Shown here in pieces: positions 12,540-24,515 of a stretch of DNA of 64,000 nucleotides. Every line of letters begins with the position of its first letter. Position 1 is the stretch's first letter. The notes below the pieces were generated by a model. That model was not told the origin of the DNA and made no database searches. It saw only the letters and a list, made by a program, of their open reading frames with translations. Origin of the DNA: Tupaia tana (Eukaryota > Chordata > Mammalia > Scandentia > Tupaiidae); NCBI GenBank assembly GCA_026018925.1, contig JAKSZU010000002.1, positions 10,165,662 to 10,229,661 on the forward strand, written 5' to 3'. The translations under genes and the position numbers were made by a program.

Positions 12540-14662
12540 AGTGATGATGCCTAAATAATGCTGTCAGAGCATGCTAAAAGTTTTTTTCCTTATGACTTAA
12601 ATTAATAATAGCATCTTTTCTCTTCATAGAGACCTAACCCAAATTACTTTCTTCACAGTTAGTATAGCGTTTCACCATTAAGTGCTCTGTTGTCGATTAT
12701 AGGTAGAGTCTTCTTTCAGAGGGCGACGTGGAATTGTCTGGGCTGATGCAGAATGTCACCAGGGCACTCCGCCCCTGCTGGTCAGACCGGAGGTGTCAGG
12801 GTGATTTTTGGCACTGACGATCGCTTAGTGGCTCCTTATTTCTAGCTTGGAGCTGTTAGGACGGTTCCATCTACAGCTCATCTTTAGGAAACTGGAACAG
12901 AGGCACGTAGATGCATTCATTTGACATCAGAGACTGCCCCGTCTTGCAGAGCCGAGCAGACATCGAGCCCCGTCAAGAGGCTGCTCCTCACGGCTCGTGA
13001 CTCTCTAATCTTAGAGTCCCTTACAGGAGAGTTCGCTCAGGAGGCTAAAGCAGGCCTCAATGGGAATCCAGCCAAAGGCTGTCAGGGTTCAAGTTCTGTG
13101 GCTTGAGGAGCAGGTAAGGCCTCCACTGTGCTTCTGAGCCTTTTGGATACATGCATTATTGTTTTTTTAAACCTTACTTCTTACCTTTGACCCTTGTATA
13201 TTAGAGATATTTTGTGGCTCCAGTTTTAAGGATAGTTTGGAAATATCACAACTTTAACATACAGTTAAAATGCCCCAGCATTTTATCACTACAGCTGAAA
13301 TTAACATGCAGTCCATTTGGATTTTAACAACTAGGAAAAGCTAAAAAAAAAAAAAAAAGAAAAAAAAATCCTTAGCTGGAAACCCTTCAATTGTATCTAA
13401 TTTGGCTAGAGTTCCTTGTGCTTTCTGCAAAATGAAGCAATGTACTCCTTTTGGTATTACATAAACAGTTGTTTGAGTTTTATCAAATTGACTTTCTGCT
13501 CAGGCCAAGAGGAGTAATCCTCTGTGTGTGAAAGTGACTTCGAAGATTAATGGGTAGCAGAATGGGTGCACATGGGCCTATGAACGTTTACACATTTTTA
13601 GTGATTTTGAATGTGTGTACTTTGAAAAAACTAGATGTCTCACCTTTCTATATAAGGTGCCTGAGGGAGAGGCATAAACTCTTGTGAGGACTGTGGGACA
13701 TTTTCGGGGATCCACACTGACCTCCCATTGACAAAAGGTGGGGTTGACATCTCTCTGGGAACCACCACAAGCTTTGAGTACTTGATTTCAGGAGAAAAGG
13801 CCTTAGCTGTGAAGTACCTGGGTGTCGGTACGTGCTGACCTCTCTGTAAACACAGAACACAGGTCGCAGGCCGAGACTGTGGGACAGCAGGCAGCCCGCT
13901 CTTGTGGCGCTGCTTAGGAAGGCCAACCCTGGGAGACAGCGAGCGCCCCCAACTGTGTGAGCAAGAGGCACGCCAGGCTCTCAGTCCTTGGGTCTGCAGC
14001 CTCCTCGTCTGTGCTGGAACCACGTGAACCTGTGTGCATTTCTCAAAGGATTCCTAATCTGAGTCCATTTATTCTGTACTTTTGAAAGAAGGCAAGTCCC
14101 CAGTCATAAAAATGGAAACCAGCCTAGGTATTTTAGTAGAGATGGGTTTAATAAAAGGATCTGGATTTGAGCTGTTTTGGAAGGTCAAGCAAAGGAAGGG
14201 AATGCAATCAGAAGTTCCGTTCCTGCAGTGTCAGCTGCCAGCCTGGCCCTGCTGGATGGTCCGCACAAAGCCAGCACCATGGGCTGCGTCCCTTTTGCCA
14301 CCACGTGGCCAGGCAGTGGTGAAAGCACTGGCCAGCTCCTGCAGCCACCAGCCATGGCTGCTCCAGTGAGGGCTCAAAGTAGAGCAGTGGCTGATGCCGG
14401 AAGCACAGGCCCACCTCCCTCCTCCTGCTTTCTGCCCCTGCACTGGCTCCCCACAGATAGAATGTAAAGAGAGCCCTGGTGGCAAAGGAGTCTGGGAAAT
14501 GTCGTTTCCTTATCTTCAGCCACCTAGGATGTAGAAGAAAGTACAGAAGACGGGTACCATCTGGCCCAAATGGCTATCATAGGACTCTAGAAGATGGTGT
14601 CACCATGCTTTAACCATTTTGGCATTTACTTTAAATTAATTTTAATATAAACATTTTTCTTT

Positions 14663-14918
14663 ATTTTTCAAATTTAAGGTTTTATTTCATTTCTTCCTGG
14701 GAGGGAGAGCATGGGTGTGCGTGAGAGAGAGAACAGGATCTTGTCCCGCCATGGTCCCCTCCCCAGCCGGCCAGTTCCTTAGGATCCTGGGTTTGCACAC
14801 CTGTGCCTGGTGTGTTTTCAGCCCCACCCATCCCAGCGAGGCCTGGAAATCACAGTCAGCCCTGTGGCTTCCAGCACTGCAGTCAAGTTTGTTACCAACT
14901 GCACCACCAGGCTGAGCT
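14663..14918 (-). mobile_element. SINE-C, antisense
   Basis: Second recognisable SINE-C: tttatttcatttcttcctgg, ggatcctgggtttgcacacc, gcctggtgtgttttcagccc, and a head with cttccagcactgcagtcaag. Aligns by eye with 6802-7205 once the purine expansion there is set aside. Confidence 0.65.
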
Positions 14919-14997
14919 GAAAAAAATCATTTTTGACGATTTTTCTGTGGGAGAGTCAGAAAGATCATCAGTTTTATATTAAAGAATATTTGCTGGT

Positions 14998-15149
14998 GGG
15001 CTGGCCTGCGGTGTGATGGTTAGGGGCACTAGACTCCCACATGGGTGACCACGGTTCGAGTCCTGGACCCAGTGGCTTGCTTTCTCAGTTTCCCTCTCTT
15101 TCTCTCTCTTTCGCTCTGACCCTCTCTGGTCAAAATTAATTAATTAATT
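14998..15149 (+). mobile_element. SINE-B, sense
   Basis: Head gggctggcctgcggtgtgat, box-B-like ggttcgagtcctgg, CT-rich body (tttccctctctttctctctc) and tail ctctggtcaaaattaattaa. A SINE-A follows directly within its tail. Confidence 0.9.
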
Positions 15150-15412
15150 GGGACCAGCAGTTGGAGTAATGACTATGTCACTGGACTCCCACGTAGTCAA
15201 CAATGGTTCACATCCTGGACCCGGTGGTTTAAATTCACACCGGGTGCATGTGCATGTGTGCCCAAGATCCCGAGAGGAGAATGGAGGAGAAGGGATTGAG
15301 GCGTGGCCATCCCCCCGGGGGCAGGGGGTGATTTCTTGCTTTCTGTCTCTCTGTCTCTCTCGTTTTTCTGGTGAGCACATGCGCCCTAAAGGAAAAACCT
15401 CTCAAAAAAAAA
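15150..15412 (+). mobile_element. SINE-A inserted in the tail of a SINE-B
   Basis: Head gggaccagcagttggagtaa directly after the ATTA-rich SINE-B tail; complete body, then an 11-A tail and attcattcattagttaa, which resembles the SINE-B tail and may be its continuation. Confidence 0.92.
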
Positions 15413-15487
15413 AATTCATTCATTCATTAGTTAAGTTAAATAAAATAATTTTTTAAAATTTTATTTTAGCAAGCTCTTTTTATTTTC

Positions 15488-15726
15488 TTTTTTTGGAGAG
15501 GTTTTTGCTATAGGGTGCGTGCGCTCACCAGAAAGACAGAGCGAGACAGAGAAACAGAAAGTGAGAAATCACCACCTGGGGGGATGGCCATGCCACAATC
15601 CCTTCTCCTCCTTTCTCCTCTTGGGATCTTGGGCATGCATGCACACGCGCCAGGTCCGGGACTCGAACCGCGGTCGACTACGTGGGAGTCCAGTAACATA
15701 GCCATTCTGCTAACTGCTGGTCCCAA
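15488..15726 (-). mobile_element. SINE-A, antisense, with internal deletion
   Basis: Complete at both ends but about 25 bp of the middle (the gtgagtttaagccaccggg part) are missing between cacacgcgcc and aggtccgggactcga. CpGs such as cgaaccgcggtcgactacgt are retained, so it is fairly young. Confidence 0.92.
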
Positions 15727-16180
15727 TAAAATAATTCTTAAAAAAATAATATTTGGTGGGCATTTTAATTTATACAATTCAAAAGCAGATGGGCACATTC
15801 ATGGAGAGGACACCTCGCTGTGTCCTCTGTGAAAAGCAGGCCTGTGCCCCCCTTCGAGGTGACCTGCCTGTCTGAGGTACAGCTGGATTCTAGTATTCTG
15901 CTGTTGGGTTTTGTGTTTGACACTGGTCGCTCCTGTGCTAAAGCAAAATGTGAGTTTTCTCCAGTAGTTAGTCTGTTTGCTCCTTGTGATCTCACGCATG
16001 CACTTTTATTGTAGTTGCATTCTTCACATGTTTAATTCCAATGGGAAATATTTTAGATAATCATCACATGTTTGCTTAAAATGTTTGTATCCTGGAAAAC
16101 CACACTGATGATACAAATGCCTTTAAATTACTGTGGTTATTACTGTTGTGCATATATAAACCCTCCTCACTCTTTCACCT

Positions 16181-16449
16181 CTTTTTTTTTTTTTTTTTTT
16201 TTTGAGAGGTTTTTGCTATAGGGCGCATGCGCTCACCAAACAGACAGAGACAGAGAGACAGAAAGCGAGAAATCACCCCCTGGGGGGATGGCCACGCCGC
16301 AATCCCTTCTCCTCGGTTCTCCTCTAGAGATCTTGGGCACGCACACACACACACCCGGCGTGAGTTTAAGCTACCGGGTCTGGGACTTGAACCATGGTTG
16401 ACCACATGGAAGTCCAGAGACATAGCCATTACACGAACTGCTGGTCGCA
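16181..16449 (-). mobile_element. SINE-A1, antisense
   Basis: 22-T tail, gagaggtttttgctataggg, full body, and a head ending cgaactgctggtcgc. A short ACACAC expansion lies in the middle (16340-16351). Confidence 0.93.
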
Positions 16450-17853
16450 AGAAGTTGAGTTTTATAGATAAGTATTGCAGTTTGCTTATGTATTCTTGAG
16501 AGACTCACAGTTCCTATTCTAGCCCGTTAATTGTCCCTTCACGCAGTGTAAGGAGTCGTCTCCAACTGGGTAGACATACCACTCGAAGTTTGCAAAGACA
16601 ATCACAGGGGTGGGGGGGCTGGGCAATTCTACAGGAGGCACTTTTCAGACCCTCGACTCACATCTGGCCTCTGTCCCGAAGCAAATCTGCCTGAGCCTGG
16701 GCCATGAGGAGTATGCAGGTCCCTGTCCAAAGTGGTCCTTTCTGTGCTTTGCTGAATGAATCGTGCCTCTTTCCCATCTTACTAGGCATGGAGTTGAGGT
16801 TTTCAAACCTGCGGTGCACCTAATAATGAGACCATTTGAAATAGTGTTTTAGTATTGAGAGAGCAATTAAGAAAATAAATGACTCATGACTTAATTAAAC
16901 AACTTTTCACGGGTGTGGCAGGTTCCATTTCCCTTAGAGCAAGACTGTAGGAGGACTTAAATAACATGTTGGCTAACAGAAGAGCGAAAGTAACTTGATG
17001 CTAGGTCGCTGAGCGAATTTGGCCCATAGCTGAGGATGAGTTGAGTGTAATGAACTCTCTCCTTTCCCATCTGTTTATGTCAACATACAGAGATGCTTTC
17101 TTGACCTCTAAGTTCATAAAAATGAAAAACGGGAATAGAATTGATGCTGAGCCCTAACTCATTCTAGTAATAAATAAGTTTATTCACCGAATACTTGACC
17201 TAACTGGAAAAACCCAGCTTCTCTTAACATTCTTCTGGACACAGAGATGTACATTTCCAACAATGATTTTGTAATCATTATTTTTTAAATTCAGGATATA
17301 TTTTTATCCTGATTATTATGGTCAAAGAGTAACTGTAATTATAACCCAAACAGAAAAAAATTCTAATATTTAGAAACTTATTGTCATAGGAATCTTTAAC
17401 ATATTAAATGTAAATCTGCACGCATAATTTATCTCACACGGCAAGCTAACTATTTCCTACATAAAATATATTATGTAAGGGGAAAGTACATGGGGATGAA
17501 ATGAGAGTTCAAAGAGAAAAAAGATGGTTGTAATGTTGAACTCCTTTTTCCTGGGTGTGGGGAGATGTCCAATCACCATGGATGGTATTTATACTCTACT
17601 GGGTACACTTAGATGAATGATGTAATGACAGAACTTTAAAATATCAGTATTTATAATATCTGGAAATTTGCAGTTATTTAAACTGGCCAAGAAAATCTTT
17701 ATATGCCAACATAAAAATATGCATGTGATATATTTTCAGAATTGATTTAAGGAGTGTGTGAAAAAAGTGAACGATCGTTCATTGATACAAGAGACCTGGT
17801 GCTTTGAGAATAAGTGTGCCCGCGTCCCCACGTGTCTTCTCTTGTTCTCACAG

Positions 17854-17957
17854 TTTGACCTCGTCTGTATCAATGCGTGGATGCTGGACCTCACCCAGGC
17901 CATCCTGAACCTCGGCTTCCTGGTTGGGGCCTTCACCTTGGGCTACGCAGCGGACAG
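17854..17957 (+). CDS. SLC22A3: SLC22A3 coding exon 2 (TM2 and start of MFS motif)
   Basis: Exon of 104 nt after a tttgt/cttgttctcacag acceptor, followed by a GTACGT donor. Phase 0 start, reading [13 protein letters not shown] then a hydrophobic stretch that forms TM2, and ending GYAAD plus two bases of an arginine codon. Joined to the next exon it gives GYAADRYGR, the conserved MFS loop motif between TM2 and TM3. The 104-nt length is that of exon 2 in the SLC22A1-3 genes as I recall. An open frame continues upstream of the acceptor, but it is intronic. Confidence 0.96.
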
Positions 17958-19290
17958 GTACGTGCAGACAGGACAATGCTGGACAGCAGGGTGACACAGT
18001 GTACACACAGGGAGGACACGCACATGTCAGTGACCCCTAGAGGGCTAGTTTCTTTTATTGTGTCAAAGTAAATGTTTCGGGTGATCTTTTTCCCACTTTC
18101 TTTCTTGAAAAGGTATGGCAGAATAGTCATTTACTTAATATCCTGTTTCGGCGTTGGCATCACCGGTGTTGTGGTGGCTTTTGCACCAAATTTCCCTGTG
18201 TTTGTGATCTTCCGCTTCCTGCAAGGTGTGTTTGGAAAGGGAACGTGGATGACTAGCTACGTGATCGGTAAGACATTGTTGCACCTTCTTCCCTATTGGA
18301 GAACTAGGGTTAGATGGCTGACACGGGACAAGTCAGCTGAGGGCAGCTCCCTTGCAGTTAGCTGGTATCCCTGCAAACAGCAGGCTCCAGGGCAGGCTTC
18401 TGTCTGCTTTGGAAACGCAAACGCCCTCTTCCTATGGGACCCAAATATGGACTATCAGAATCTACTTGGGGAGAACCATTTTCCAACACCCTCCGGTTTT
18501 CACATGATTTCTAACTTTGCTTTATTAGAAATTAAATTTAGGGGACTAGCAGGTGGCATGTGGTTAAGGTGCTGGACAATCCCACATGGTCGATAATGGT
18601 TTGAGTCCTGGACCTGGTGGCTTGCTCTCTCTCTCTCTCTCTCCAAATTAAAATTACTGTATGAATAAATAAAATTAAATAAGCAATTCTTTTTAAAAAT
18701 TTATAAAAATATTTTTAAAGACATTTTCTGTGTATTATGTTCTGTGGAACAGTTTGAGATTACTTTCCTGTAGTCTCAAATATTATCTTTAACTTTCCTC
18801 TTCCCATATGAGTGGGGAACATTTTACCAGGTGGGTGATAAGTCTTAAAAATAAGAAGCTCATTGGGAACCAGCAGTTAGCGTAATGGCTATGTCGCTGG
18901 ACTCCCACGTAGTCGACCGCGGTTCACGTCCCGGACCCGGTGGCTTAAAACTCACGCTGGGCGCGTGTGCGTGCGTGCCCAAGATCCCGAGAGGAGAATG
19001 GAGGAGAAGGGATTGCGGCGTGACCATCCCCCCTGGGGGATTTCTCGCTTTCTGTCTCTCTGTCTCTCTCTGTCTGTCTGGCGAACGCACGCGCCCTATA
19101 GCAAAAAAACCTCTCCAAAAAAAAATAATAATAAATAAGAAGCTCATTTGCGACCCATTGCTATTTTTCATAACTAGAAAGTTTGACTTTCTGGGTACCA
19201 GAGGAAGAAAAGCTTCCTTTCACTCTTTCTTTCTTCTTTCCTTCCTTTTCTTTCCTTCCTTTTCTTTCCTTCCTTTTCTTTCCTTCCTTT

Positions 19291-19388
<98 letters not shown>

Positions 19389-22300
19389 TCTCTCTCCTTT
19401 TTTTCCCCCCTTTCTTCATGTTGTGTGGGAAAGTCCTGGCTGCTCCCCTGGGTTCTATTTCCATCTATTTCCAGTTCTATTTTCAGCCGCCTACATTAAG
19501 AGCCTTGCTGGATGTGTGGTCGAGGAACCGAGATGCCTGCTCTCTGGGCTCCCAGCCCTGCCCATTCTGGCTACGCAGTCCCTAAGCAGTGCCCACCGTG
19601 GAGACCTTTTGAAAATCATTTTAAGGGTGGGAAAGAGAGTACAAGGAGGGGCCGATTGTCATTGGTTGGAGCAGACAGGATTACTTTGGAACGTGAGGCA
19701 TTTTTATGGAGACCCAAGTTTACATGAATTTTCAGAGTTGTGATCTTAGGCCCCCTCATCTCAGGGCTACCCACATAGAGGAGACCAGGCCCATCTGCAG
19801 AGGGCGCACTGCTGGGACGCTGCGCTCTGCAAGCCCGTAGGAGGCCCAGGTTAGGTTCTTGTCTAATTTACTGGTCTCGTGCTATGCTGTGGGCTTGTCA
19901 TCCCAACTGTGGAGACTGAGGCAGCAGGACCATGAGCTCACGGTGGGCCTGGGCAACATGGGAGCACTGTCTAAGGAAAGAGCCAGGTGTAGTGGCACTG
20001 TCTCGTGATAATGCAAGACATTTGCAGAGTTCAGTATTCATATTGACTCTCCCAAAGACACTATAACATTGTTGAGTTCTGGAGTGTTCTAATGATGCTG
20101 ATACACAGAGCAGGTGTAACGTCTCTGTATTTGTTTATTTTGGAGCTGATTTTGAGTTTCCCTAACCTCTTGTGTTTGTTTTCTTTCAGTGACAGAAATA
20201 GTTGGCTCAAAACAAAGGAGGATTGTGGGGATAGTGATTCAAATATTCTTCACTCTTGGAATCATAATTCTCCCTGGAATCGCCTACTTCATTCCCAATT
20301 GGCAAGGGATCCAGCTAGCCATAACGCTGCCCAACTTTCTCTTCCTCCTTTATTACTGGTAATGTGGCTTTGGTCGTTATCACAGTTATACTTATTACAC
20401 AGAAATGGAGAGCCCAAACCAGCCTGAAAATACACGCAAAACCAGAGATCCTAACTTTTCCAGGATGGCTATGGGCTCTGAGAATTTTTAAGGCATTTCA
20501 GCACTTATTAAAACTATGAGAGGTCTTCAAAAGTTTATGGGAGATATGTTTTATGAAAAATCTATGGGTGGATTTCAAAGCTGTTTGCACTGAAATAAAC
20601 TCATACTTTAGTTCCAGTTTTCCACAAATGTTTTGAAGTCCTTATAAAAGGGAACAACTGTATCTGCCAGTATTTCAACGTGGAAATGAAAGGCAATGAA
20701 ATCTACCTGCGTTTCCATACATGCTATTAAGCAAATTAATATTACTGGGGAATTCTCTGAGATATAAGAAAATGTTAAGTGTCAGAAAATTAAATTATCA
20801 TGAAGCCATGGTGTATTTTTTTTAGGTTGTGTTTTGTTTTTAGATTTTTCCCGTAAGGCATGTGTGCTTGCTGGCGATAGAGACAGAGAGAGGAAAAGTG
20901 AGAAATCACCTCCCCCGGGCATGGTCGTGTGTAGTCCCTGCTCCTCCATTCTCCTCCTGGGATTTTGGGCATGCACCCATACACGTCTGGCATGATTTTT
21001 CTTTTTTAAGAGATTTTTCACGACAGGATACGTGCACTCATCAGAGAGATAGAGAGATGGAAAGTGAGAAATCACCTCCTGGGGAGGGGGATGACCACAC
21101 TGCAATCCCTTCTCCTCCATTCTCTTTCAGGATTTTGGGCATGCACACACACATGCCTGATCTGATTTTTAAGACTCTGTGTTCAGGACTCAAACAGCAG
21201 TTGACCATGTGGGAATACAACACCTTAACCACCATGCAACCTGCTGGCACCTGCATTTGATTCTTATTGAGCGAATATATTTTCTTTCTTTCTTTTTTTT
21301 TTTGAGAGTTTTTTGCCATAGGGCACATGCGCTCGCCAGACAGACAGAGAGAGAGACAGAGACAGAGAGATAGAAAACAAGAAATCACCCCCCCCCCCAG
21401 GGGGGATGACCACGCCGCAATCCCTTCTCCTCCATTCTCCTCTCAGGATCTTGGGCACACACGCACATGCACCCAGTGTGAGTTTAAGCCACCATGTCCG
21501 GGACTTGAACCGCGGTCGACTACATGGGAGTCCATCAACATAGCCATTACGTCAACTGCTGGTCCCTGTGTGATTATATTTTATTTAATTTTTTTAAAGA
21601 ATTGTTTATTTATTTTTCAATTTTGCTATATGGAATGTGTGCTCGCCAGAGAGAAGACAGAGAAACAGAGTGAAAGGGAAAGTGAGAAAGTAAGTTACTA
21701 GATCCAGGATTCAGGCCATGGTTGGCTATGTGGGAGTCCAGCGTCTTAACCACCATGCCACCAGCTGGTTCCCACGAATGTATTTTAATCATCCCTCTAA
21801 TTTAATTTTAGTGTATGGGCAAATAAGTTTACAATAAACCAGGTGTTAACTTTTCTTTAAGTATTTATTTGATTCTAATTTTCCTATGTGTGATCAAAGT
21901 CACTTTGTCTTAGGATCGGCTGGTCTTGTAAGAGTGTTCTCACAGTGATCATTTTTATGAACGGTGATCAAGGTAGTATGTTCCCATCCATTATCCGTTT
22001 GTGAAGATAATCTACATTTCGGAAAGCCTGTTATCAACTCTCAGAATCTCCTAAACTTGTATCTTTTTCGAGATCCATTTTGATAGAAAAACTCAAGTCA
22101 TAAGCTTTCAAGTTTGACAATGCCAGGCATAACTCACAAAGCCTCCTTTGCCAGGGCGGTTCCTGAGTCTCCACGCTGGCTGATTACTCGGAAGAAAGGA
22201 GAGAAAGCCTTAGAAATTCTGAGACGTATCGCTAAGTGCAATGGGAAGTATCTCTCACCAAATTACTCAGAGGTAATTTAATTTACACTGGTAACAGATG

Positions 22301-24442
22301 TTGTTCAAGCCAGGTAAACTATTTTTTTTGTCATGTATGAGCTTTGTTTTGCTTCTTAAAATTGTATGTACATTACCAAATAATATTTGACCGAATCATT
22401 TTTAGATTGACTTAACTAGAAAAATAATTGGTGAAAAGTCTTAAGATACATTAAAGAAATGACTGTGAAGCTGTAATAGCATGAGTTGAATTTGCCTTAT
22501 CATTTCAGTCTGCATGTTAGTAGTTGCTCCAGGTTACCTGAGTCACTGTACTTCACTGACCCGAGAGCCACATAGTATTTAGTGATTCATCTTGATTGTA
22601 TAAATTGTAAATCTTTTCTTGACATTCAATTTACTCTAAAGATTTGTTTTAAAATTTAGTTTTGGAAATACTATTTATTCGAACCAGCATTTGAGCAGTC
22701 GTATAATATTTCAGCCTTTAGACTTTGTGCATTGGTCTTCCTTTCTTCCTTCTTTCTTTCCTCTGACAAAGGCCTTTGAGGTGCCTCTGTATCATTGTAT
22801 TAAGAGAAACAAGGGCTACTTAAAAGCCCTTTCTTGGGGCCTGGCAGATGGTGTGGTGGTTAAGGGCATTGAACTTCCACATGGCCAACTGTGGTTCAAG
22901 TCCCAGACCTGGCAACTTGCTTTCTCACTTTCTCTTTCTCTCTCTCTTGCTCACGCTGCTTCTCTCTGCTCAAAGTAGAATAAATAAATGAAGTTAAACA
23001 AAAGTATTCCTTAAAAAATATAAACTCAAAGCCCGTTCTTGGCCCTTTCAAAGACTTGATACGCAGTTGAGGATCCAACACGTGTGTTGGCGCAGCCCTG
23101 AGTAATTAAAGAGTAGCATATAGCGAAACGCATGGCCATGCTTAGCTGCAACTAAGCAAATGCAGAGTAACAGCGGATTATCACAAAAACATAAAGCTGA
23201 GAAGAATTTTTGGAAGATCTGATCCTGATTTAAATTTCGAAGCATGTTAGGCTGCTGGTGTCATTTTCTTCATAGCATTTGGTGAGCTTTGATGGCAATG
23301 GCAATAAGAACATTCTGATGAGAAATGATTCGTTAGTTTTATCCTCCCCTCATCAGCCCCGCATGGCTTGGCCAGACAGACTTAGAGTTCTTCCTCCTTC
23401 CTTCTACAAAGTGACGAGCAGAAGTCTCTGTGTTGACAAGAGTTTCAGTGACCAGTCACCACCGCTGCGAGTAGGTTAACAAGATACCTTGAGAATTACA
23501 GGTTGTTAAATGTCTAGGAGAGAGAAACCATGATCGTTTTTAACCAGACTGGTCAATCCTTGTCATTCTTTGAGTGAGCACATTCGAGCTGTGTGTCCCT
23601 TTAAGGGAAAGGCAGCACGTGCTTCCCCACGTGTTCTCATCTGGCGGCCTCACGCTGGGTCGAAGGTATGAGCATAGTGTTCAGTTTTCGTAGTCAAAGG
23701 AATGGTTTCTGCTATTCTCGTAGCATATCCTGAAGGGATGTACACACAGTCCCCGAGGTGAGCGGAGGTAAGATCTAATCCAAGTTTCTGAGAGCATAGA
23801 AAAAATGCTTGGATGATGGCTTCTGAACCAGAGTGGCAAGTTAACCTGGCTTGTCGTGTGCTATGCATGTTGAGCATCACTGTTCTATGTGTTGAGTATC
23901 ATGGGGAAACCAGGATCTGATTCCCAGAAGCAGCTGCTGTTATTCATTTATTTTTTGTAACTGATATTTTTCCAGTCTAAGTGTTGTGATTACATCCATG
24001 GGCCTCTGTCTTTTTATTTCCTATTGCTGTGGTTTAGATGTTTCTTCAAAATCCACGCGTCAAGATTTAGTTGTGATGGAATTAAGAGCACAAAAAATTA
24101 ACCCAAATATGGTACCAAAGGTGGACCTGGGTTAGCCAGGTGTCATGGTGGTCGGGGTGACTGTATCTCGCATGGCTGGCTCTGCAGTTGGAGTCCTGGA
24201 CCTGGCAGCTTGACAAACACACCAGGAGTGCGTGCGTGGGTGCCCAAAATCCTGAGAGGAGAATGGAGAATGGATTGTGACGTGGCCATCCCCCTGGTGG
24301 GAGATTTCTCACCTCTCTGTCTGTCTGTCTCCAGTGAGTGCATATGCCCTATAGCGAAAAAAGAAAGAAAGAAAGAGAGAGAAAGAGAAAGAGAGAAAGA
24401 GAAAGAAAGAAAGAAAGAAAAAGAAAGAAAGAAAGAAAGAAA

Positions 24443-24515
<73 letters not shown>

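Larger units (their letters stand above)
1..17853 (+). other. SLC22A3: SLC22A3 intron 1 (3' part)
   Basis: Everything left of exon 2 is inferred to be intron 1, since the exon begins mid-protein. It holds an L1 ORF1 remnant, many SINEs, two LTR remnants and a MIR, listed separately. In the stretches 1-1016, 1661-4361 (apart from an AC repeat), 4609-6801, 8212-9879, 10201-10386, 12540-14662, 15727-16180 and 16450-17853 I see no gene, RNA or recognisable repeat. The 2460-4100 block is more GC-rich than its surroundings but has no coding pattern. Confidence 0.8.
18268..20189 (+). other. SLC22A3: SLC22A3 intron 3
   Basis: Phase-1 intron of 1922 bp. Holds a SINE-B, a young SINE-A with a perfect duplication, a long CTTT/CT microsatellite and a 7SL-like piece. 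The remaining 19410-19877 stretch shows nothing recognisable. Confidence 0.93.
20359..22154 (+). other. SLC22A3: SLC22A3 intron 4
   Basis: Phase-2 intron of 1796 bp. More than half is repeats: a palindromic mariner-like element and a run of four antisense SINEs. The 21773-22154 part before exon 5 is AT-rich and repeat-free by eye. Confidence 0.93.

Noticed and set aside
17758..17853. Upstream extension of exon 2 from an ATG at 17758
   Set aside because: The frame is open by chance; a standard acceptor (cttgttctcacag) ends at 17853 and the extension has no OCT similarity.
18885..19743. Frames of ~190-200 codons across 18.9-19.7 kb
   Set aside because: They run through a SINE-A and the CTTT/CT microsatellite, which are stop-poor by composition.
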